7,010 nt of DNA from CALFCX01 sp964603025 (GTDB lineage: Bacteria; Margulisbacteria; WOR-1; JAKLHX01). The stretch is taken from NCBI GenBank assembly GCA_964603025.1, contig CAZRTO010000056.1, positions 1 to 7,010 on the forward strand, written 5' to 3'. Of this stretch, positions 1 to 6,960 are shown one piece after another (the first letter of the stretch is position 1; each line of letters starts with the position of its first letter). The notes below the pieces were generated by a model. That model was not told the DNA's origin, ran no database searches, and was given only the letters and a program-made list of their open reading frames with translations. The position numbers and the translations under genes were made by a program.

Positions 1-2593
1 CCGTGTTAAGATCCTTGTCTGACATTTCATTTCTTCTGGCTTTTTTCTCCAGCCTGGAGGCCCTTTGTTCCATTTCGTTAGCGGTGAGCTGGAGCTGCTG
101 CAGAGCCACCCTTTCTGCGTCTTCGGTGTATTCGTCAAAAAAGCCGATAGCAATGTCGAGCTTTTTCTTCATGTTGGCGCTGACATTGTTTGCCCAGTCC
201 GGCCTTAATATGAGTACGTCCTCTTCTGGATTTTCAAAAATGCCTTCGTAATTCAGACCTTCTTTTTGCATATCTTCCTCAATGACACTTTTTAAAAGGC
301 GTTTTTTGCCTTTCATTTCAGCATTGAACTTGTCCTGTAGTTCTTTTGTTAGCTCTCCTTTGAACCACTCGGACACGCTCCTTAGATTGTCCGCAAGTCT
401 CGTATATCTATCTTTCAGCTCGCCCGATATGACGCCTTCCAGGAGCATCTTATGCGTTTTATCCTGCTTCTGTTTAACGAACGTTAGAAGAACCTTTTCC
501 GAATGTGCTATAGCAAGCTCTTCGCCAAACCCGTCTTTTGTATTGTATGGCTGCTTGTCTGACATGCAGACGAATGATATGTTGGGATTGCGCGTATTGA
601 ACATGGCTGAGAAGAATATTCCCAGGCTGTGCTCATGCGTTCCGGTATGCGGGTTCACTATAAGCGTGTTCACCCCTTTTGCTTTTTTGCTGATCTCCAG
701 ATCTCCTATTAGATCTTTAGAGGATGCGGCCAAAGATGTTCTGAACCCTTCCGATGTATTGATGGAATGCCCGCCGCCATGGATCTCGCTCACCAGTCCC
801 ACGCCGGCTGCGGTCAGTGCCAGGGCGGAAGCCATCATAGGCGCAATAACGGACAAAGAACTAACAATGGCCTTAAATCCGGTATCGGCGTTCTTGTCAA
901 ATGCGAGGTCGACAGCCCAGTTCCTGTGTTTCAAGATCATATGTGGAAGCAAAGATACGGCCAGCAGAGCTGGCAGTCCTCCCGCTGCAAAAGCGGATGC
1001 CCAGAGCCCGTACTTCATGCCCTTAAGCGGGGTCTTGATCATCCACTCGTCTTTTATGTTCTGTTTGCTTCTATTGTACATCTGAAGCAGCGCGGTCTTG
1101 ACTAATTCATTGTCGTGAAAATGTTTTTTTATGTGGTCGTCTGCATCGCTTTTAAAGATGAGCTCATCGGCATCCGGATTCATGAAGATCTTATCCAGCT
1201 TGCCGCCAAGCGAAGGGTAATCTTTGAGCAGGCCGGCCTTGCTCCACTTAGTGAGGTCGGCAAACCTCCAAAGGAGAGAACTGCTCATCAGCTTGTAAGC
1301 ATTAAATCCGTTAAATCCTATTTTTTCTGAGATCCGCGGATTGCGTATCGCAGCCGTGGTAGCAAATCCAGCCGCAGGTATTGATATAAGCGCAGGAACA
1401 AGCAGACCTAGAGTGCTTACCATAAATGCAGAGGATACCGCAAGGAGCATCATCCTAACTCCGAGATACAATTTTTCCGAAGCGATGGAATAGCTTGCCC
1501 ATTCCATTTCGCTTTTCATCCTCTTTTCCGTACCGGGATCTATCTGTCCTCCGTATGATCTCTTGAGCCGGTTGGTGTGGTTCAGCACATCCATCTTAAG
1601 CGAGCCGAAACCATAGGCAAGAGCCCCCGGAAAGAGGAAGCCCAGGCTCTTGGCAAGATGCATGATAGCGATATTAGTCTGGTACATCTCAATCCCAAGG
1701 CCAAATCCTCCTGCTAGGACACCGATGAGAGGCAACACCCTGCTTGCCATATTCATGTAAGGGACGAACGGATTGTTTTGGTCCATGCGACCGGCAGCCC
1801 ATCCGATGGCTTTGCCAGCTGCAAAAAGTCCGATACCTGTCATAAGCAGTGGCGGGGCGGTAGAAAGCGATGCCAGTATGCCCACAGCGCCTGCCATGGC
1901 AATGAGCGTGGCCGTTGTATAGCTAACATCCAGCTTGGCGGCTCCGGCGAGAGTGGATATGGAGCCGTGTCCCATCCACTTTGCAGTTTCTTTTATTCCA
2001 TGCCACATCAGATCTAAAGTGCCGTCACCGTGAGATGAAACAAAAGGATCTGTCACAGCCTCTATCCTATTGGAAAGAACATGCGACACGTGTTGATTGA
2101 CCTGCGCCATCTGTGTGTCTTCCAGATTATCAGCATGCAGTTCTTCTCTTGAGAGAGTTGCAGCGCCTTCGCGCAATTTTGCCTGGTTAATTGTGCCGAG
2201 AGAGTCAACGACGCCTTTTGACATAAGCGCTTCGTTTATTCTTTTTCCGATGTCAGGCAGGCCAATGCTGCTTAGTGTTCTGTCTGAAACGAAATCAGAT
2301 TCAGACACTATCGGGGCCATAAAATCTTTGAAATGTGCAAGACGCGATGCGGTTATATTGCCCATTAGGTGTTCCGGGCGCACATCTGAAAGGCTCAAAG
2401 GGGATGCGCCGCTCTTTAGTATTCCAGTATTCCTCATGAAGTCCAAGGTTTGATTGTGTGCGCCCAGATGGCCGATCCTATTCCCGTATTGGCTTATATT
2501 ACGAGACAAGGCAGTTCTGTCGGCAAATGTATTATGATAGGCGGCTGTGCCTATTCCTTGTGCCGGTGTAAATCTGCCGAATGAGGAGCTCAT
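1..2593 (-). CDS. Large multi-pass membrane protein, C-terminus beyond window, function unknown
   Basis: The frame is open from an ATG at 2593 to the window edge: 864 codons, no stop, so the C-terminus is missing. An AGGGGG motif 10 nt upstream supports this start. I do not recognise the family. Residues 1-220 are soluble, Ser/Asn/Ala-rich at the start, with no signal peptide. Hydrophobic segments lie near 223-243, 247-268, 283-302, 306-330, 375-410 (long enough for two), 527-553 and 573-602. Between them, 331-374 and 411-526 are polar and charged. Residues 604-864 form a soluble part: a likely strand-helix-strand with NTLIVNPHTGTHEH (642-655) and ISFVCMSD (672-679), then charged helices, with coiled-coil-like stretches near 726-770 and 822-858. 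The gene lies downstream of three same-strand genes after a 155-bp gap. Role is unknown; a membrane-anchored transport, export or surface component is possible but is inference. Coding status is very secure. Confidence 0.93.
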   Translation of the reverse strand, partial: MSSSFGRFTPAQGIGTAAYHNTFADRTALSRNISQYGNRIGHLGAHNQTLDFMRNTGILKSGASPLSLSDVRPEHLMGNITASRLAHFKDFMAPIVSESDFVSDRTLSSIGLPDIGKRINEALMSKGVVDSLGTINQAKLREGAATLSREELHADNLEDTQMAQVNQHVSHVLSNRIEAVTDPFVSSHGDGTLDLMWHGIKETAKWMGHGSISTLAGAAKLDVSYTTATLIAMAGAVGILASLSTAPPLLMTGIGLFAAGKAIGWAAGRMDQNNPFVPYMNMASRVLPLIGVLAGGFGLGIEMYQTNIAIMHLAKSLGFLFPGALAYGFGSLKMDVLNHTNRLKRSYGGQIDPGTEKRMKSEMEWASYSIASEKLYLGVRMMLLAVSSAFMVSTLGLLVPALISIPAAGFATTAAIRNPRISEKIGFNGFNAYKLMSSSLLWRFADLTKWSKAGLLKDYPSLGGKLDKIFMNPDADELIFKSDADDHIKKHFHDNELVKTALLQMYNRSKQNIKDEWMIKTPLKGMKYGLWASAFAAGGLPALLAVSLLPHMILKHRNWAVDLAFDKNADTGFKAIVSSLSVIAPMMASALALTAAGVGLVSEIHGGGHSINTSEGFRTSLAASSKDLIGDLEISKKAKGVNTLIVNPHTGTHEHSLGIFFSAMFNTRNPNISFVCMSDKQPYNTKDGFGEELAIAHSEKVLLTFVKQKQDKTHKMLLEGVISGELKDRYTRLADNLRSVSEWFKGELTKELQDKFNAEMKGKKRLLKSVIEEDMQKEGLNYEGIFENPEEDVLILRPDWANNVSANMKKKLDIAIGFFDEYTEDAERVALQQLQLTANEMEQRASRLEKKARRNEMSDKDLNT

Positions 2594-2603
2594 ATCTAAT
2601 TGT

Positions 2604-2609
2604 CCCCCT
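2604..2609 (-). promoter_or_regulatory. Ribosome binding site of the large membrane-protein gene
   Basis: The minus strand reads AGGGGG 10 nt before the ATG at 2593. It is G-rich and not a perfect GGAGG, but it is the only such motif near any in-frame start. Upstream, this frame runs back to a TAA with no other ATG, so it fixes the start. Confidence 0.6.
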
Positions 2610-2652
2610 GCATATATATATCGATATTAACAATGGCCGATTTCAGTACGAA

Positions 2653-2683
2653 ATTATATGCTTTCAAGGTATAATCGGAACAA
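2653..2683 (-). promoter_or_regulatory. Possible sigma-70-type promoter for the large membrane-protein gene
   Basis: On the minus strand there is a perfect TATAAT at 2658-2653 and a TTGTTC at 2683-2678. The spacer is 19 bp, longer than the preferred 17, and there is no extended -10 TG. Transcription from it would leave a leader of about 50 nt before the ATG at 2593. The gap is AT-rich, so a chance match is quite possible. If real, the membrane-protein gene would have its own transcript besides any read-through. Confidence 0.3.
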
Positions 2684-2748
2684 AGAAGGCGTTTCATGCA
2701 TAGATATCGGATGTTTTTTGGAAAAATTTCAGTTTTTATCTGTATTGC

Positions 2749-3480
2749 TCAATCTTCTGATCTGCTGACGAGAGCCCTGAACAATGCTTTGAGGGTTTCT
2801 ATGGTTATAAGATCGGCATAGCCTCCGTAAATAGCTCTTGCGGGGGCAATTGCCGGGAGTCTGCTTATTTCGTCCCTGTTCAAAGGTTTGCGGCCGACAA
2901 TCCCCCATATCCCGCTCGGATCCTCCTCTGGGGCCAATTTGGGGGCAATGGTCTTACAATCGATATCTCCCGCTTTTTCAGTCGAAGATACCGTGGCGGC
3001 TTTCATTTTATGGAAGCAGATATTAACAGGCTCAGGGGTTACGCCCTGTTCGCGCGCCTCGTCTTGTATTCTCATCACATCTTTTATCGCGTCAGAGTAT
3101 CTGTGGTCGATATTGTACGGGTCATAAAACCACGACCGGGGATTAATGATTGTGCGCTGCCTGTACCAGTTTATGCCATCATTGGAGTATATTGTAGTAA
3201 TAGGTATTATTCCGGGTCTGATAGAATATTTTGCGTTATCGGTGTCGATCGGGTCCGGTGGAAGCCAGGTAGAAGGATCGTTCCAGATCATCGCGTCTGA
3301 GTCTCTGCCGATAGGCAAGGTTATATCAGGACTCATAGCATTATTTTGTCCGGCATCATTAGCTATAATAGGCCTTTCTGCGATATTTGCCTCGGCCGGC
3401 GCATTGCGTCTTGCACTGCTATCAGCCGTACTAGCAGTGGCTCCATGTTCGATCTGGGACGATATTGATACGTTTCCCAT
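2749..3480 (-). CDS. Soluble 243-residue protein of unknown family, Trp/Tyr/Pro-rich centre
   Basis: ATG at 3480, TGA at 2749. A GAGGA motif lies 14 nt upstream, a longer spacing than usual; an in-frame TAG just above that rules out a longer ATG form. I do not recognise the family. Residues 1-60 are Ala/Ser/Asn-rich, low in hydrophobics and probably disordered. Residues 64-125 are rich in Trp, Pro and Tyr (WNDPSTWLPPDP at 66-77, YSNDGINWY at 98-106, SWFYDPY at 116-122) and look like a compact beta-type core. Residues 128-146 are helical and charged. The last third (175-243) holds a short GIWGIVGRKPL stretch and ends in a helix. There is no signal peptide or membrane segment and only two cysteines (155, 175). 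Same strand as its neighbours, with gaps of 119 bp before and 155 bp after, so it could be transcribed alone. Coding is likely given its length and protein-like composition; function unknown. Confidence 0.78.
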   Translation of the reverse strand: MGNVSISSQIEHGATASTADSSARRNAPAEANIAERPIIANDAGQNNAMSPDITLPIGRDSDAMIWNDPSTWLPPDPIDTDNAKYSIRPGIIPITTIYSNDGINWYRQRTIINPRSWFYDPYNIDHRYSDAIKDVMRIQDEAREQGVTPEPVNICFHKMKAATVSSTEKAGDIDCKTIAPKLAPEEDPSGIWGIVGRKPLNRDEISRLPAIAPARAIYGGYADLITIETLKALFRALVSRSED

Positions 3481-3494
3481 GTTGTTCAGTTCTT

Positions 3495-3499
3495 TCCTC
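3495..3499 (-). promoter_or_regulatory. Ribosome binding site (long spacing) of the 243-residue gene
   Basis: The minus strand reads GAGGA, 14 nt before the ATG at 3480. The spacing is beyond the usual 5-10 nt, so initiation may be weak. No alternative ATG closer to it exists in frame; the next Met codon is residue 49. Confidence 0.45.
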
Positions 3500-3537
3500 T
3501 ATAGTCAGCCACTCATTATTACATCGACATAGTTTGA

Positions 3538-3557
3538 GGGAAATTTCACGGGAAATT
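3538..3557. repeat. 12-bp-period direct repeat with embedded inverted repeat, operator-like
   Basis: GGGAAATT occurs at 3538-3545 and again at 3550-3557, exactly 12 bp apart. Overlapping this, AATTTC (3542-3547) and GAAATT (3552-3557) form a 6-bp inverted repeat around ACGG. It lies about 58 bp upstream of the 243-residue gene's ATG and about 43 bp after the previous gene's stop, a plausible place for a regulator. The stem is A/T-rich and has no T run, so it is a poor terminator. The repeat is plain in sequence; a regulatory role is inference. Confidence 0.5.
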
Positions 3558-3599
3558 AAGCGGTGCCGGAGAAATAGGGGATGCTGCCAAACGAATATG

Positions 3600-5825
3600 T
3601 TAAAAATCCGTCAGACTTTCCATTAACAAATAAGACAGATCATTCAGCTGTAAATAGGCGGTAACTGTCGGCGTTATAAGATTTTTCTTTTTCAGCCATT
3701 TTACGGCATTTGTGGCTTTTACCTCATCCTTGCCAAGGGCATTTTTCAGCTTATCTTCGATATCTTTCTTTATGTTTGGGATCTTGGACGCGTGGACAGC
3801 TTCATCAATAGCAGCTTTCTTAAAGCGTTCTTTGGCTTCGGCAGAAACCAACGGCACGGGGCTGAGCGTCAGACACATCAACACTTCTGCCGTGAGCAGG
3901 TCGGCTTCTTTGATTGCGTTGTATGCCGATACAGCCGGACCGCTAAACTGCATAGCAGTATCAAGAGCGTGTGCGAATTCGGCATTCCCTGAAATAGATG
4001 ATATTGCACATTGCCGCATATAAGCTTTTAAGGCAGCAGATAGCTTGGTCATTTTAGTTGCGTGCGCATAAAGCTTTCTTGCTCTTGCGATGCTGATAGG
4101 AGTTAGCTGGAGTAGACGGGAGGCCATTTCGTCTGCGGCATCTGTATTCGTGTCAATGCCGATATGCCTGCTGTCCGTTCTTATGTGCGATACAACCGCT
4201 TTCTGAACATCTTCGCTTTGGCTGCACAGAAGCAACAGCAGGTCTTCTTTCGACAATTGACTAAGATCCAGCATCTTTAACGCGGCGACTGCGCTTTTGT
4301 CGGCGCCCGAAGCGATCGTCAGTAGGGCGCGAAATGAAATAGCAGGACATGCCAGAATATTTATTTTTAATTGGGTAAGGAATGCGTTGTTTGGCTCTTT
4401 AAAATCGATGAAATACCGCGCAAGTTCTTCCAGAATTTTACCATCGTGAGCTGACAACATAGTCTTAAGATTGTTTAATGCAACCAAAGATTCTTTTTTG
4501 GCTTTTTTTATGATCTCGATGAGCACTTCTTTATCGGCTGCCGGGTGATTTGCTATTTTAGCTGCGATTTGCCCTTGTGCACACAATTCCTTTAAATCTA
4601 TGGCAGAATAGTGGTCGAAAAAGTAGTCAAAGACATATTCTTTCATCTTGTTTAGCGAGACATCAGCTATCGAAATTCCAATATCCGTAAAAGTAGATGC
4701 TAATTTTCCCAAAACATCCGGATTGTTGCTGCAGGCAAGCAAAGTGATTTGTGTGGGTGTCAACCTCCGCAAGTCTAGACGTTTAAGCGCATCGCGTGCA
4801 TATGGTTCATTTGATCGACACAGTTTTATCAGGTGATCGATAGACGTGTTGGGATGCGCGATGACCGCCTCTCTGACAACCCTACTGGCTGAATCAACTA
4901 ATTTGCCCAGTGATTGTGAATTATTGAACAACGCATTAATAGAATCCTTATCTAGTTCTTGCTCTATGCTGTCGGCTCTATTATTTATAATATCCAGAAG
5001 TTGATATTTCTCTGTTATTGACATTTCGCCGTATACGGCAAGAGTTTCTTTTACGACATCATAACTGTATTTGTTTTTGCTCGCAAGACAAAACGATGTA
5101 AGTTCTTTAGATGGCGTGAGCCGTTCTTTTCTTTCCACATCTTTGTTGAAGGAGCCTCTTGCGTTAAGAGCATTAAATGCCTTAAGCGCATATCCATCGC
5201 CTGAGTATGCAAGATGAAGTAGTATGGGGGCAGGTGTATTAGGATGGCCGGCTATCCAGTAAAAAGGTGCAAGCTCAGTTCTGCCGAAACGTTTGGTCAA
5301 AAAAAACGGCTTATGACCAGTTAGTTTTGAGAGGTCGATGCTTTCCAATTTATCCGGAGAACACCCGTCCCTGATAAGCCTATAAAGATCCATGACGGAG
5401 CCGTTCTTGGCGCCTTCAAAAACACGTCCTTGTTTCATTGCTTCCGGAAGAAACATTCTGCCGGGCATACCTTCCGCTTCGCCGAGGATCCTTGCCGTCG
5501 CGCTGGGCCAGCGCGACATAACAGCGTGCAGGGCGGTGCCGATCTCTGCTTTTTTCATCCCTTTAGGTATCGTTATGCTCGAAATGCCCGCTTTTTGCAG
5601 CATCCTTGAGGCGGTCATTTGTCCCAAACATTTTTCAGCTCCGCCAGTTTCCAAAATAATGCGTGAATTTCTGACAGAGAGTTTTGTTTCTCCAAGAGCT
5701 GAAGATCTTGCAGCTTCCTGAGCAAGGGTTTGCGGGATAGAGCGATGGACTATCCTGTTAAATAAAAGCCCCGGCCTTGTAATCGTCCTATTTGCATATG
5801 CTAAATCTACTTTAATTCCTGCCAT
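3600..5825 (-). CDS. LRV/HEAT-like helical-repeat scaffold protein, 741 residues
   Basis: ATG at 5825, TAA at 3600; TGGAGA sits 6 nt before the ATG, so the start is well supported. The protein is soluble and almost all helical, with no signal peptide or membrane segment. It has diverged leucine-rich-variant-type repeats with the pattern xxHPNTxxxLxxLxxSxxxxAxxAL: clearest at 191-220 (IAGHPNTPAPILLHLA), 318-350 (REAVIAHPNTSIDHLIKL), 423-452 (KIANHPAADKEVLIEI) and 487-520 (ILACPAISFRALLTIA). Residues 318-377 and 487-546 align without gaps at a 169-residue offset, sharing A-LK-LDL--L and CS---DV. The first 160 residues and the C-terminal 150 or so are less repetitive; 662-714 is Lys-rich and helical. 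Such solenoids usually bind proteins, so a scaffold or adaptor role is the likeliest reading; no catalytic motif is visible. It overlaps the upstream membrane-protein gene by 14 nt, suggesting a shared operon and perhaps physical partnership. Confidence 0.9.
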   Translation of the reverse strand: MAGIKVDLAYANRTITRPGLLFNRIVHRSIPQTLAQEAARSSALGETKLSVRNSRIILETGGAEKCLGQMTASRMLQKAGISSITIPKGMKKAEIGTALHAVMSRWPSATARILGEAEGMPGRMFLPEAMKQGRVFEGAKNGSVMDLYRLIRDGCSPDKLESIDLSKLTGHKPFFLTKRFGRTELAPFYWIAGHPNTPAPILLHLAYSGDGYALKAFNALNARGSFNKDVERKERLTPSKELTSFCLASKNKYSYDVVKETLAVYGEMSITEKYQLLDIINNRADSIEQELDKDSINALFNNSQSLGKLVDSASRVVREAVIAHPNTSIDHLIKLCRSNEPYARDALKRLDLRRLTPTQITLLACSNNPDVLGKLASTFTDIGISIADVSLNKMKEYVFDYFFDHYSAIDLKELCAQGQIAAKIANHPAADKEVLIEIIKKAKKESLVALNNLKTMLSAHDGKILEELARYFIDFKEPNNAFLTQLKINILACPAISFRALLTIASGADKSAVAALKMLDLSQLSKEDLLLLLCSQSEDVQKAVVSHIRTDSRHIGIDTNTDAADEMASRLLQLTPISIARARKLYAHATKMTKLSAALKAYMRQCAISSISGNAEFAHALDTAMQFSGPAVSAYNAIKEADLLTAEVLMCLTLSPVPLVSAEAKERFKKAAIDEAVHASKIPNIKKDIEDKLKNALGKDEVKATNAVKWLKKKNLITPTVTAYLQLNDLSYLLMESLTDF
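5497..5517. repeat. 21-bp perfect GC-rich palindrome inside the helical-repeat gene
   Basis: GTCGCGCTGG at 5497-5506 is mirrored by CCAGCGCGAC at 5508-5517 around a single central base. In RNA it could fold with a 9-bp stem and a 3-nt loop. It lies in codons for residues 103-109 (SRWPSAT) and is clearly more GC-rich than the surrounding gene. There is no following T run, so it is not an obvious terminator. The palindrome is certain; a role is not. Confidence 0.85.
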
Positions 5826-6942
5826 GTATGTCTCCAGATGATAAACGCGTTATTGTCATGTCCTCGTATTCTTGAAGTGCTTGAGTTAGACGCCATATTT
5901 GCGCATTGGTCAGTTCAACAGCCAAGACATACTTATTATTGGTTGGTATTGCGGAGACCAGTTCTTTATCGGACAAAGACAAGCTTCTCCAAATTCCGAG
6001 AAAGATCGCATTCCATTTATCAACCGGGACTTGTATCGTGTAATTTGAAGCTGAGTTTAATTGCGCAACTTTGGCTCTCAAGGCTGTTATTGTTCCCTGT
6101 ATTTCGGGGTTTTCTTGTTCATCTTGTGCTTGTTCTGCTAGAGCCAGCGCCTTTTCGAATGCCTTAACGTCATGCTCGCCGCAACTCTGAGCTATTGATT
6201 GACTTTCAGCAAGGAGATTCTCAGATCTCTCACCCTGCCACACTGCAAGATTGCTATTTGTAAGCGCCCATTTGCCTTCACTATTTTGATAAAGCGCTTG
6301 AATAAACTCAAGAGGATTTTCTACAGCGATGTTTGTGAATAATAGCCTTGCGAGTCCAGCTCCTGACTCTTCTGATGTCAGTATTCCCGGTAAAACACTA
6401 TGAGATAATGCGTCCACAACTGACTTGTTGGTATCGTTTAATTTGCCACCGGTGAGAGCTATAATCTTATCTGCAAGCGATTGCGAGGAGCCACATTTAA
6501 GCATTGGAAGCAAAACGTCGTTGATCGCGGATGTCAGTCTTTTGTTATTATTGCCCACGGAGCCTAACTTTCTATTTTCTCTTCCCAGGTACATATTCTG
6601 GCGGATCGATGCCGCAAGCGAAACAGCCCCTAACGAAACCACTCCCGCGGCAATGCCGGTAATGGTGGAGGAGTTGCTGACAATGGTGTCCATGACTTCC
6701 GGTGAAATGCCCGATGATATATATGCAACAGCAGTTCCGGCAATCGATGAGGCGCCTATAGCGAAAAGCGGCTTCTTTAAAGCCATTCCGCTATCCGGAG
6801 TCATATGGAGATTGGATCTCCCCGATTCAACAGATCTGTTCGCATTAAGAACCGCTGTTCTGCTGAAGTGCGGCAGTCTGTGAGTGTAAGACCTGATCCC
6901 ACCATGCAAACCCGATGCCTGTGTTTTAAAATAAGTTGCCAT
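5812..6942 (-). CDS. Two-segment membrane protein with soluble helical C-terminus, 376 residues
   Basis: The frame allows GTG at 6945 or ATG at 6942. The AAGGAG motif is 4 nt from the GTG and 7 nt from the ATG, so I choose the ATG; TAA is at 5812. No family is recognised. Residues 1-55 are basic and Ser/Asn/His-rich without a signal peptide. Two hydrophobic segments follow, near 58-79 (FAIGASSIAGTAVAYISSGI) and 93-113 (GIAAGVVSLGAVSLAASI), joined by a short loop, making a likely membrane hairpin with both ends on the same side. Residues 114-376 are soluble: a basic patch (RENRKL, near 121-126), Trp-containing segments near 225-238, a Gln/Glu/Ala-rich helix at 258-295 that could be a coiled coil, and a final helix with IWRLTQALQEYEDM (349-362). 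The next gene starts inside its last codons, so the two are probably coupled and may interact. An anchor for the helical-repeat protein is a reasonable inference. Confidence 0.88.
   Translation of the reverse strand: MATYFKTQASGLHGGIRSYTHRLPHFSRTAVLNANRSVESGRSNLHMTPDSGMALKKPLFAIGASSIAGTAVAYISSGISPEVMDTIVSNSSTITGIAAGVVSLGAVSLAASIRQNMYLGRENRKLGSVGNNNKRLTSAINDVLLPMLKCGSSQSLADKIIALTGGKLNDTNKSVVDALSHSVLPGILTSEESGAGLARLLFTNIAVENPLEFIQALYQNSEGKWALTNSNLAVWQGERSENLLAESQSIAQSCGEHDVKAFEKALALAEQAQDEQENPEIQGTITALRAKVAQLNSASNYTIQVPVDKWNAIFLGIWRSLSLSDKELVSAIPTNNKYVLAVELTNAQIWRLTQALQEYEDMTITRLSSGDIHGRN
5831..5836 (-). promoter_or_regulatory. Ribosome binding site of the helical-repeat gene, inside the preceding gene
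   Basis: The minus strand reads TGGAGA, with the GGAG core 6 nt before the ATG at 5825. It lies within the last codons of the upstream 376-residue gene, as expected for translational coupling. Confidence 0.8.
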
Positions 6943-6949
6943 CACATTT

Positions 6950-6955
6950 CTCCTT
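6950..6955 (-). promoter_or_regulatory. Ribosome binding site deciding ATG over GTG
   Basis: The minus strand reads AAGGAG just after an A-rich run. It lies 7 nt from the ATG at 6942 and 4 nt from the adjacent GTG at 6945, which favours the ATG. Confidence 0.8.
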
Positions 6956-6960
6956 TTTAA

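Larger units (their letters stand above)
2594..2748. other. 155-bp AT-rich intergenic gap
   Basis: This gap separates the stop of the 243-residue gene from the next start. It holds the G-rich ribosome binding site, the possible promoter, an ATAT-rich run and a 10-bp perfect palindrome, ATATCGATAT, at 2618-2627. I see no GC-rich hairpin followed by a T run in the minus direction, so no intrinsic terminator is supported. Confidence 0.6.
3481..3599. other. 119-bp intergenic gap
   Basis: This gap lies between the stop of the helical-repeat gene and the ATG of the 243-residue gene. It holds the GGGAAATT repeat pair and the GAGGA ribosome binding site. No -35/-10 pair with good spacing stands out on the minus strand, although AT-rich TAATAAT and TATAGA stretches occur near the start. 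No intrinsic terminator is seen, so read-through is possible. Confidence 0.55.

Noticed and set aside
690..717. Clustered AGATCT/GATCTCC copies
   Set aside because: They encode KDLIGDLEI in frame and are explained by similar codons; too short and irregular to be a repeat array.
282..1085. Plus-strand open frame of 267 codons
   Set aside because: It lies wholly opposite the large minus-strand membrane-protein gene. It has no plus-strand ribosome binding site, and its Ser/Leu/Cys-rich product looks like an antisense shadow.
1303..1319. Tandem 9-bp repeat (TTAAATCCG-type)
   Set aside because: Two copies only, encoding GFNGFN within the membrane-protein gene; likely chance or a minor slippage event.
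2596..2697. 33-codon minus-strand frame (starting MKRLLCSD) ending 2 nt before the large gene's ATG
   Set aside because: The position would suit a coupled leader peptide, but there is no ribosome binding site, the frame spans AT-rich promoter-like sequence, and length by chance is likely.
3163..3189. YSNDGINW in the 243-residue protein as a sialidase-type Asp-box
   Set aside because: The Asp-box pattern is S-x-D-x-G-x-T-W; this stretch is one residue short and occurs once, whereas such proteins carry several repeats.
3146..3532. Plus-strand open frame of 128 codons across the start of the 243-residue gene
   Set aside because: No ribosome binding site, hydrophobic shadow-type composition, and mostly opposite the minus-strand gene. 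I keep the minus frame because it is longer and its strand agrees with the neighbours, though this is the least secure of the main calls.
3542..3557. AATTTC/GAAATT hairpin as an intrinsic terminator after the helical-repeat gene
   Set aside because: The stem is only 6 bp, mostly A/T, and no T run follows on the minus strand.
6425..6883. Plus-strand open frame of 152 codons
   Set aside because: Antisense to the 376-residue gene, which has a good ribosome binding site and a protein-like hydrophobicity pattern. The plus frame is a mirror of its hydrophobic segments.
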